Source of the DNA: Bacteroidales bacterium UBA1628
GTDB lineage: Bacteria > Bacteroidota > Bacteroidia > Bacteroidales > UBA932
Reading direction: 5' to 3'
Length of the DNA stretch: 6,399 nt
Assembly (NCBI GenBank): GCA_002321335.1
Contig: DCMG01000109.1
Span: 18,872-25,270 of the forward strand
The notes beneath the pieces are model-generated. The model was given only the letters and a program-made list of their open reading frames with translations. It did not search any database and was not told the DNA's origin. Of the stretch, positions 1 through 5,708 are shown in pieces (within the stretch, counting starts at the first letter, position 1; every line of letters starts with the position of its first letter). The position numbers were made by a program, and so were the translations under genes.

Positions 1-1554
1 GAGGTGCAGGATCACAACGCCGGTCTGGCTCCGTATTTCAGGGACATGGTTCGCCGCGTGATGAGCGCGAAGAAGCCTCGCCGGTCCGACTATACCTTTG
101 CCGAGGATTACTCCGCTGATTCTCTTGCCTGGGCGTCCGATGGCCTCTACGGCTGGCTGGACAAGAACAAGAAGGCTGACGGAAGCCTGTATGACCTTGA
201 CCGCGACGGTCTGAGAATCTACACGACCATCAACTACAAGATGCAGAAATATGCCGAAGAGGCTGTCGCTGAGAGAATCCGTGACCTTCAAGCTGATTTC
301 CGCAGGGATCTCCGCAGCAAGACCAACAAGCCTTTCTCCAATGACATAGACGAAGAGACCAGAGACAGGGTGATGAAGCAGGCAAGGCGATGGAGCGACC
401 GCTACCGTGTCCTGAAAAAGGAAGGCAAGAGCGAGGCGCAGATTCTGAGGACATTCTCGCAGCCTGTGAAGATGCGGGTTTTCGCCTATAATAAGAAAGG
501 TTACGCCGACACGACCATGACCCCGGACGACTCTATACGTTACTATAAGTCCATACTCCGCACGGCCTTTGTGGCCATGGAGCCGGGCACAGGCCACGTC
601 AAGGCATATGTAGGAGGCCCGAACTACCGCTATTTCAAGTATGACAACGTCCGCCAGGGCAAGCGTCAGGTCGGATCGACAATCAAGCCGTTCCTCTACA
701 CGCTGGCCATGCAGGAGGGCATGACTCCTTGCGACAAGGTTGTGAACCTGCCTCAGACTTTCGTGCTGCCGGACGGAAACACGTGGACTCCGCGAAGCAC
801 GGACAAGGAGGAATGGATAGGAAAGACGGTGACCCTCAAGTGGGGTCTCACCAACAGTTCCAACAACATCTCTGCCTACTTGATGAAACAATTCGGTCCG
901 GAGGCGATGGCTGACATGATGCGCAGGATGGGCATCCAGAGCCACATCGACGAGGTGCCCGCACTTTGCGTCGGGCCTGCCGACCTGTCGCTTTGGGAGA
1001 TGGTGGCGGCCTATAACACCTTCCCTTCGAGAGGAGTGTACATCGAGCCCCTTTTCGTGACCAGGATCGAGGACAAACAGGGCAACGTGATCAGCGAGTT
1101 CACAAACCGCAAGCGTGAGGCGATAGGGGAGAACACGGCCTACTTGATGGTCAATCTGATGGAAGGCGTCGTGCAAGGCGGAACGGCAAGCAGGCTCCGC
1201 TACCGCTACAAACTGATGGGCGAGATCGCAGGAAAGACCGGAACGACCAACGACAACGCCGACGGATGGTTCATAGGCTACACCCCGACTCTTGTCGCGG
1301 GAATATGGACCGGAGCGGAAGACCGTCAGGTGCATTTCCAGTCGATCACCTACGGCCAGGGCGCGCACATGTCCCTCCCTACATGGGGAATATTCATGCG
1401 AAAGGTCATCGAGGACGGCACGCTCGGAATTTCGGAGAACGACAGGTTCATCGCGCCTGCGGGTGTGACCCTCAGCCTGAACTGCACCGGAGGAAGCGAG
1501 GATGCCACCGCCGCGGATGTGCAGCAGAAAACGGAAGACTATTATTTTGAATAA
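1..1554 (+). CDS. mrcA: Penicillin-binding protein 1A-type peptidoglycan synthase, 3' part (transpeptidase domain)
   Basis: This is the C-terminal part of a class A PBP, which polymerises lipid II and cross-links stem peptides at the outer face of the inner membrane. The frame is open to the left edge, so the membrane anchor and GT51 glycosyltransferase domain lie outside the window; the GTG at 4 is not taken as the start. Counting that codon as residue 1, the linker reads DLDRDGLRIYTT (about 65-76). It is followed by a charged insert (about 90-180) of the kind usual in Bacteroidetes PBP1A. The penicillin-binding domain has all three catalytic motifs: S225-T-I-K228 with the nucleophile serine, S285-S-N287, and K411-T-G-T414. 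The tail is Cys-containing and acidic and ends in EDYYFE. Nothing looks broken. ddl starts 21 bases downstream, which suggests co-transcription. The 1A rather than 1C assignment rests on the linker and tail; the gene symbol is by family. Confidence 0.95.
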   Translation, partial: EVQDHNAGLAPYFRDMVRRVMSAKKPRRSDYTFAEDYSADSLAWASDGLYGWLDKNKKADGSLYDLDRDGLRIYTTINYKMQKYAEEAVAERIRDLQADFRRDLRSKTNKPFSNDIDEETRDRVMKQARRWSDRYRVLKKEGKSEAQILRTFSQPVKMRVFAYNKKGYADTTMTPDDSIRYYKSILRTAFVAMEPGTGHVKAYVGGPNYRYFKYDNVRQGKRQVGSTIKPFLYTLAMQEGMTPCDKVVNLPQTFVLPDGNTWTPRSTDKEEWIGKTVTLKWGLTNSSNNISAYLMKQFGPEAMADMMRRMGIQSHIDEVPALCVGPADLSLWEMVAAYNTFPSRGVYIEPLFVTRIEDKQGNVISEFTNRKREAIGENTAYLMVNLMEGVVQGGTASRLRYRYKLMGEIAGKTGTTNDNADGWFIGYTPTLVAGIWTGAEDRQVHFQSITYGQGAHMSLPTWGIFMRKVIEDGTLGISENDRFIAPAGVTLSLNCTGGSEDATAADVQQKTEDYYFE

Positions 1555-1575
1555 TATACAAAGGAATATATTGAT

Positions 1576-2592
1576 ATGGGCAAGTACCAGAGGATTGCAG
1601 TGATTTATGGGAGCGACTCTTCGGAATGGGAGGTCGCTTGCCGCAGCGGGGAGTTTGTCGCTTCCCGCATCGACGGGACGAAGTACGATGTCTATGAGAT
1701 TTTCGCGCGGTTCGGCAAATGGTCGCTGGTGGCCATGAAGAAACGGGATGCGATGAGAATCCCTTTCGCCGAGGGTGCAAGACCTGAGATTGACAAGACA
1801 GACTTCTCCGTCAAGGTGTACGGAGAGAAAATCAATTTTGACTATGCCTACATAGTCCAGCACGGCACTCCGGGAGAGAACGGTCTGCTTCAGGGGTATC
1901 TTGAGATGTTGGGGATTCCGTTCAGCAGTTGCAGCGCGTTTGTCTCCGCCGTGGCTTTTGACAAGTTCGCCTGCAAGAGTTACCTTCGTGAGGTTGACTT
2001 CGTGAAATGTGCCCCTGATGTTTTTGTCCGCAACGGAATGGACATCGATGCCGTATGCCGCAAGGTGGTGGATAAGTTGACTTTTCCGGTGTTCGTGAAG
2101 CCAACGGACGGAGGCTCAAGTTTCGGAATAACCAAGGTGCGCAAGGCGGAAGACCTGCCGGAGGCCATTCAGTTCGCCTTTTCAGAAGGGCCTTCTGTCA
2201 TTATCGAGCAGGGAATAACCGGACAGGAATTCACCTGTGCCGCTTACTCGGATCCTGAAGGCGTGAAGTCCCTGCCGGTCATTCAGGTTGTCACGGAGAA
2301 TGACTATTTCGACTACGACGCCAAGTACAACGGACACAGCCAGGAGATCTGCCCTGCTCCGATCGATGACAGCCTGAGCGGGCATATTCAGGAAGTGAGC
2401 AAAAGGATATATTCGCAGTTGGGATGCGCCGGAGTGGTGAGGATGGATTATATTCTTGCGGAGGACGGCCTTTATTTCTTGGAAGTCAACACTATCCCTG
2501 GGATGACAAGCGCGTCCCTCGTGCCTAAGATGATTCGTACTGCCGGACTTGACATCACTGATTTCCTGACGGGAATCATTGAAAATTCATAA
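1576..2592 (+). CDS. ddl: D-alanine--D-alanine ligase
   Basis: This cytoplasmic ATP-grasp enzyme joins two D-alanines for the peptidoglycan precursor. Its 338 residues are a usual length. Visible family motifs are H96-G-T-P-G-E-N-G followed by LLQGYLE and GIPFSSC (N-terminal substrate domain), K175-PTDGGSSFG (ATP-binding lysine and glycine-rich loop), D291, E303 and N305 in MDY and EVNTIPGMT (Mg2+ ligands by family analogy), and SLVPKM near the end. The K250-Y251 pair matches the omega-loop Lys-Tyr of D-Ala-specific ligases. D-lactate ligases of vancomycin-resistant strains have Phe there, so D-Ala specificity is inferred. The ATG at 1576 gives the complete N-terminal beta strand (RIAVIYGS). 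A modest AAGGA at 1561-1565 lies 10 bases upstream, one of only two Shine-Dalgarno-like sites in the window. The gene sits between PBP1A and prmC with gaps of 21 and 32 bases. Confidence 0.96.
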   Translation: MGKYQRIAVIYGSDSSEWEVACRSGEFVASRIDGTKYDVYEIFARFGKWSLVAMKKRDAMRIPFAEGARPEIDKTDFSVKVYGEKINFDYAYIVQHGTPGENGLLQGYLEMLGIPFSSCSAFVSAVAFDKFACKSYLREVDFVKCAPDVFVRNGMDIDAVCRKVVDKLTFPVFVKPTDGGSSFGITKVRKAEDLPEAIQFAFSEGPSVIIEQGITGQEFTCAAYSDPEGVKSLPVIQVVTENDYFDYDAKYNGHSQEICPAPIDDSLSGHIQEVSKRIYSQLGCAGVVRMDYILAEDGLYFLEVNTIPGMTSASLVPKMIRTAGLDITDFLTGIIENS

Positions 2593-2624
2593 TATTCAAT
2601 TCTAACTCTTAAATTTTCAAGCTT

Positions 2625-3527
2625 ATGCTATTGAAGGATTTCCTGAATGCGGGAGTGGCCCGGTTGGAGCCTCTCTATCCGACCAAAGAGGCGAGGAACA
2701 TCATGTTGATGCTTTGCGAAAACCGCATCGGTACAAAAAGTTACACCCACATCGTTGAGCCGGAGTACCAGATCAAGGATAAGTTTCTTGACGGCCTGAA
2801 CGCTGATTTGGAAAGGCTAGCGGCCGGCGAGCCGGTGCAGTATGTCCTGGGATTCGCTGATTTCTGTGGTTTGAGGTTCAAGGTCACGCCGGAAGTGCTT
2901 ATTCCGCGTCCGGAGACTGAGTTGCTTTGCCGCGAGGCGATCAAGATAGGCTCTCGGATGCAGAGAATGAGAAAGGCCTATGGCAAACAAGCCAGACCTG
3001 TGCGTGTGCTTGACCTATGTACCGGCTCAGGATGCATTGCGTGGACCGTGGCGTTGAACATTCCTGGTGCGGAAGTGATCGGGGTTGACATTTCGGAAGG
3101 GGCTGTCGCCGTGGCTTCAAGTCAGGACTTCGCTATGACAATCAAGGAGACTGAAGCTGCGGCGCCTCGTTTTGTGGTGGCGGACGTTCTTGCTGAATCC
3201 CATCCGTTTGTTGACGGAGATTTTGATTTGATTCTCAGCAACCCTCCATACATCATGGAGTCGCAGAAAGCCCAGATGAGAGCCAATGTGCTCAATTACG
3301 AGCCTTCAACGGCTCTGTTTGTGGATGACGGAAATCCGCTGGTGTTCTACCGCTCCATCGCCGCCTTGTCGCGTACATGCCTTTCGGCTGAAGGAAAGGG
3401 ACTTACGGAAATTAATGAACTCTTCGGCCCTGAAACCGCCAAGGTTTTCAGCGACGCGGGCTTCTCCAAAACCGAGGTCGTGAAGGATTTTTATGACAAA
3501 AACCGCTTTGTCTTTTATTCAAAATAA
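2625..3527 (+). CDS. prmC: Peptide chain release factor N5-glutamine methyltransferase
   Basis: PrmC (HemK) uses S-adenosylmethionine to methylate the glutamine of the GGQ motif in release factors RF1 and RF2, in the cytoplasm. At 300 residues it is slightly longer than the typical 275-290. The N-terminal helical release-factor-binding domain is about residues 1-85. It is followed by the family signature I93-PRPETE99, the SAM-binding loop V128-LDLCTGSG136, acidic D155 ending the second strand (GVD), and the catalytic N206-P207-P208-Y209. A short basic stretch (about 108-122, MQRMRKAYGKQAR) precedes the SAM loop. The first glycine of the usual DLGTGSG is Cys132 here. The ATG at 2625 has no Shine-Dalgarno; its leader is AT-rich (TCTAACTCTTAAATTTTC), as is common in Bacteroidetes. 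It is the last gene before the terminator at 3563, so it is probably expressed with PBP1A and ddl. Confidence 0.95.
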   Translation: MLLKDFLNAGVARLEPLYPTKEARNIMLMLCENRIGTKSYTHIVEPEYQIKDKFLDGLNADLERLAAGEPVQYVLGFADFCGLRFKVTPEVLIPRPETELLCREAIKIGSRMQRMRKAYGKQARPVRVLDLCTGSGCIAWTVALNIPGAEVIGVDISEGAVAVASSQDFAMTIKETEAAAPRFVVADVLAESHPFVDGDFDLILSNPPYIMESQKAQMRANVLNYEPSTALFVDDGNPLVFYRSIAALSRTCLSAEGKGLTEINELFGPETAKVFSDAGFSKTEVVKDFYDKNRFVFYSK

Positions 3528-3562
3528 CCTCTTTGCATTATTCTGAGGCCATAATTTACAAT

Positions 3563-3597
3563 TAGCCGTGGAATATTTCACTCCACGGCTATTTTTG
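3563..3597 (+). terminator. Rho-independent terminator after prmC
   Basis: A perfect 10-bp stem, TAGCCGTGGA (3563-3572) with TCCACGGCTA (3582-3591), encloses a 9-base loop and is followed directly by TTTTT (3592-3596). It starts 36 bases after the prmC stop. It closes the PBP1A-ddl-prmC transcription unit and implies that the lipoprotein gene at 3640 has its own promoter. Confidence 0.9.
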
Positions 3598-3639
3598 TGT
3601 CCCTTTGTGCTGAAATATTAACATTAAACTCATTTTCAA

Positions 3640-4860
3640 ATGAAGAATTTCAGAACATTGAAAAGGCGACCGGCGCCGGTGGTGTCGGCCCTTGCGGTGA
3701 TGGCCGCTCTGTTTCCCACCTCTTGCGACAGGGTTGAGCAACCGGACCTCTCACAGGAAGTGCAGGTCATCGAGGATTACCGAGAAGAGCAGGATCTTTC
3801 TCCGGAAAGCATCGCCAGGACGCTCTCGTCTCTTCCTCTCTCCGCCGCGCAGGTCAGAGAGGTTTTTGACGCTGTAAGTTCCTCTTCGTGCAATGGCTAT
3901 GATGAGGAATATCCTTTCTCGAACCTGTTCTCCTGTCCGGGCTCAGGGGTCGGGGACGAATTGCTTCAGACAAGGTCTGTTATTGACTACCAGGAACCTT
4001 TGGCCGGCTTGCTGTCCTCCCTTTCTGCGTCACATACCAGATCGGGTTCTTTCACGGATGCTCTTTCCGCTTCCGGCCTTCAGATCTATTGGCCATATTC
4101 TGAAGACTGGGACGGGAAGACCATGCCTGTGATCACATTCGACCCCGAGGACTCTCCGACATATTCAATGACCTTGCGTGGCTCGGACTCCAATGTCGGA
4201 TTCCTCAGGGAGCAGCTTCCTAACGGTTCTTGGATTGTCAATGAAATGATTGTGGATGAGGAATATGCTCGCTCTCATCCTGTTTGGGTCATCAACCGTA
4301 ACGAGGATTCCGCATATCTGACTCCACAGATGGTGGAGGCTCTCTATCCAGAGCGAGTGGCTTTCGCACAGACAAGGTCATTTCAAGATTGCCGTACACT
4401 GGTCCTCAAGGAATTCAAGGCTCATCGGAATTATGACTCATGGTTTGCAGGCGGCTCCGAGTTTTTCGTCAAGTGCGGCTCTTTGAACGGATTCACGGCC
4501 AAGACCGAGGAAGAGTTGAAGCTTTACAGCCCATCCGTTACGGACATGATGATCAATGTGAAGCGTAAACATGTCGGCAAGACCTTGAGATTCAATACAG
4601 TACTGGTGTCGGAATGGACACCGCAACTGGAAGAGTGCGTGTTCCTTATGATAGAGGACGATGGCGGCAAGCAGACTTCATGGAAGGCCAGCGGCCTTGT
4701 GAAAATCAAGTCCAAGTCCTACGGTTTCGAGGTAGAGCTCCCTTTCCGCCGCAATGATGATCTGGTATGGCGCGGCAAACTTTCCCACAACTATTTCGAA
4801 AAGTACAACGGCAAGCCTAACCGCTTCGGCGATGTCAGCATCACGTTCAGTTTCCTGTAA
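3640..4860 (+). CDS. Predicted lipoprotein of unknown function, 406 aa
   Basis: I do not recognise a named family. The N-terminus (KNFRTLKRR, then a hydrophobic stretch at about residues 14-26, then P26-T-S-C29) reads as a type II signal peptide, with Cys29 as the lipidated residue of the mature protein. The -3 residue is Pro rather than the usual Leu, so lipidation is likely but not certain. Acidic residues follow the Cys (DRVEQPDLSQE), the sort of region that in Bacteroidetes can direct surface export. Residues about 45-80 look helical. A middle part contains YWPYSEDWDG and PVITFDPED. Residues about 254-406 look beta-rich, with a Gly-Gly-Ser-Glu turn (FAGGSEFFVKCGS), an acidic loop (MIEDDGG), NDDLVW, and a final alternating strand (FGDVSITFSFL). 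No catalytic motif is evident. The start has no Shine-Dalgarno. The gene is isolated between a terminator and the higBA control region, so it appears monocistronic; no strong terminator follows it. The protein resembles conserved uncharacterised gut-Bacteroidetes lipoproteins, an impression from memory. Confidence 0.8.
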   Translation: MKNFRTLKRRPAPVVSALAVMAALFPTSCDRVEQPDLSQEVQVIEDYREEQDLSPESIARTLSSLPLSAAQVREVFDAVSSSSCNGYDEEYPFSNLFSCPGSGVGDELLQTRSVIDYQEPLAGLLSSLSASHTRSGSFTDALSASGLQIYWPYSEDWDGKTMPVITFDPEDSPTYSMTLRGSDSNVGFLREQLPNGSWIVNEMIVDEEYARSHPVWVINRNEDSAYLTPQMVEALYPERVAFAQTRSFQDCRTLVLKEFKAHRNYDSWFAGGSEFFVKCGSLNGFTAKTEEELKLYSPSVTDMMINVKRKHVGKTLRFNTVLVSEWTPQLEECVFLMIEDDGGKQTSWKASGLVKIKSKSYGFEVELPFRRNDDLVWRGKLSHNYFEKYNGKPNRFGDVSITFSFL

Positions 4861-4895
4861 ACCGTGAACTGTCTTGATGAGTCGGTTGATTGTAA

Positions 4896-4951
4896 GATAA
4901 TTCCGTAAATGGGGATTTTATGATAAAATAATCTTGATTTACGGAATTATC
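4896..4951. promoter_or_regulatory. Nested inverted repeat upstream of higB, probable HigA operator
   Basis: The arms GATAATTCCGTAAAT (4896-4910) and ATTTACGGAATTATC (4937-4951) are perfect 15-base reverse complements separated by 26 bases. The spacer holds a second inverted repeat, ATTTTAT-G-ATAAAAT (4915-4929). GATT (4914-4917) and AATC (4930-4933) share the exact centre of the outer arms. The right arm lies just upstream of the putative -7 element of higB. HigA-type antitoxins commonly bind palindromes in their own promoter, alone or with toxin, so an autoregulatory operator is the most likely role. A cruciform, or a bidirectional terminator, is possible but has no U-tract. Confidence 0.7.
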
Positions 4952-4961
4952 ATTAAATTTG
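4933..4961 (+). promoter_or_regulatory. Putative Bacteroidetes-type promoter of higBA
   Basis: TAAATTTG at 4954-4961 matches the Bacteroidetes sigma-ABfr -7 consensus TAnnTTTG exactly. CTTG at 4933-4936 is a one-mismatch candidate for the -33 TTTG box, with a 17-base gap, slightly shorter than usual. Transcription would start near 4966-4970, only a few bases before the higB ATG. The right operator arm (4937-4951) fills the space between the two boxes, a position where a bound repressor would block polymerase. The call is from motif match only. Confidence 0.5.
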
Positions 4962-4972
4962 TATCTGTTAAT

Positions 4973-5272
4973 ATGAGAATCGTTTCGCATAGAACACTGA
5001 AGGAATTCTACGAGCAAGCCGGACACGAAGACGCGAAGGTGCCGCTTGAACGTTGGTATCATCTGGTTGAGGATGCTAGATGGCATTCTTTTGCGGAAAT
5101 GAGGTTGTCTTTCGGAACAGTTGACTATGTGGGAAACCAACATTATGTTTTTAACATCGGTGGCGGCAAGTATAGGTTAATTGTCGTTGTTAAGTTTGTG
5201 ATGAGGTATGTTTTCATACGTTTCGTCGGCACACACCAAGATTATGACAAAATTGATGCTTCAACAATATAG
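4973..5272 (+). CDS. higB: HigB-type toxin (translation-dependent mRNA interferase family)
   Basis: This is the toxin half of a type II toxin-antitoxin pair. Relatives of E. coli K-12 HigB (Pfam HigB_toxin, RelE/ParE-like fold) cleave mRNA on translating ribosomes. The 99 residues match that family's length. The clearest signature is the second half: HYVFNIGGGKYRLIVVV, followed by IRFVGTHQDYDKID. This aligns by eye with HYVFNVGGNELRVVAMV and IREVMTHKEYD of the E. coli protein. The N-terminus (MRIVSHRTLKEFYEQ) is also typical. I chose the ATG at 4973; an in-frame TTG at 4934 would add 13 residues but lies inside the operator and promoter. No Shine-Dalgarno precedes the ATG, and the predicted leader is only a few bases. 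The stop codon overlaps the higA ribosome-binding site, so the two genes are transcribed together. G+C is about 43%, below the housekeeping genes. Catalytic residues cannot be assigned with confidence from the sequence. Confidence 0.9.
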   Translation: MRIVSHRTLKEFYEQAGHEDAKVPLERWYHLVEDARWHSFAEMRLSFGTVDYVGNQHYVFNIGGGKYRLIVVVKFVMRYVFIRFVGTHQDYDKIDASTI

Positions 5273-5276
5273 GAGG
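5271..5276 (+). promoter_or_regulatory. Strong Shine-Dalgarno for higA
   Basis: AGGAGG shares two bases with the TAG stop of higB (5270-5272). It lies 8 bases before the ATG at 5285 and 11 before the second ATG at 5288, which supports the 5285 start. It is the only full Shine-Dalgarno hexamer before a gene in this window, and it suggests translational coupling of antitoxin to toxin. Confidence 0.7.
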
Positions 5277-5284
5277 GTATAATT

Positions 5285-5647
5285 ATGATGGTGATCACTG
5301 AAGACCAGTACAGATTCGCGCGGAAAAGAGTAGAGGATTTGCTTCCTTTGGTTGATGACTGCACACCATTGGATGACCCCAAGGCCATTGAGTTGATGAT
5401 GATGTCTGACATTGTCATAGATTATGAGAAGGAGCATTATCCTATAGCCAAACCAAGCGTTGCTGAACTTATTGCTGACGGATTGAAAGAGAATCATATT
5501 ACCCAGAAACAACTTGCGAAAGAACTCGGAGTCAGCACGACCCGAGTGAATGATTTCGTGTCTGGAAAATCAGAGCCGAACCTGAAAACGGCTGGACATA
5601 TCTGCCGTTTCCTGAAGATACGCCCTGCGGCGATGCTTATGCTTTGA
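5285..5647 (+). CDS. higA: HigA-type antitoxin, XRE-family HTH protein
   Basis: This cytoplasmic antitoxin is expected to bind and neutralise HigB and to repress the higBA promoter. It has 120 residues. The N-terminal part (about 1-57) is acidic and probably helical (DYEKEHYPIAKPS ends it) and is a candidate toxin-contact or protease-sensitive segment. The C-terminal part (about 58-115) is a Cro/C1-type helix-turn-helix: V59-AELIADGLKENHI, then T73-QKQLAKELGVSTTRVNDF, then VSGKSEPNLKTAGHICRFL. A C-terminal HTH with the toxin gene first matches the E. coli K-12 type of HigBA rather than the shorter Proteus plasmid type. The gene begins ATGATG (5285 and 5288) after a good Shine-Dalgarno and starts 12 bases after the higB stop. 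G+C is about 45%. No similarity to neighbouring genes suggests a role outside the TA pair. Confidence 0.9.
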   Translation: MMVITEDQYRFARKRVEDLLPLVDDCTPLDDPKAIELMMMSDIVIDYEKEHYPIAKPSVAELIADGLKENHITQKQLAKELGVSTTRVNDFVSGKSEPNLKTAGHICRFLKIRPAAMLML

Positions 5648-5666
5648 TCATTGCGTACGGATTCTG

Positions 5667-5690
5667 CGAGAACAAAAAGGTTTTGTTTCG
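5667..5690. terminator. Weak hairpin between convergent higA and U32 gene
   Basis: CGA(G)AACAAAA (5667-5677) pairs with TTTTGTTTCG (5681-5690) around a 3-base AGG loop, giving 10 base pairs with one bulged G. It lies in the 61-base gap between two converging stop codons, where a shared terminator would be expected. The stem is AT-rich and no clear U-tract follows on either strand, so termination is only a possibility. Confidence 0.3.
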
Positions 5691-5708
5691 ATTCTATATG
5701 GAGTTGCC

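Noticed and set aside
3590..3597. TATTTTTG, an exact TAnnTTTG match upstream of the lipoprotein gene
   Set aside because: It overlaps the U-tract of the prmC terminator and has no TTTG-like -33 box at the right distance. T-rich terminator sequence gives this match easily, so it is not called as a promoter.
3600..3607. TCCCTTTG as an alternative -7 box for the lipoprotein gene
   Set aside because: It mismatches the important second position (C for A), and only TTTC lies upstream at roughly the right distance. Too weak to list.
4896..4951. Inverted repeat as the ends of a small mobile element
   Set aside because: Sequences flanking the two arms (TTGTAA on the left, ATTAAA on the right) show no target-site duplication, and the 26-base interior is itself palindromic, which suits an operator better.
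4934..4972. Upstream TTG start extending HigB by 13 residues
   Set aside because: The extension lies in the right operator arm and putative -7 box, and the family normally begins at the MRIVSHRTL-type sequence, so the ATG at 4973 is preferred.
4847..5143. 98-codon minus-strand open frame across the higBA control region and 5' half of higB
   Set aside because: It overlaps the well-supported higB and the palindrome, and its translation has no recognisable motif; it is a shadow of higB.
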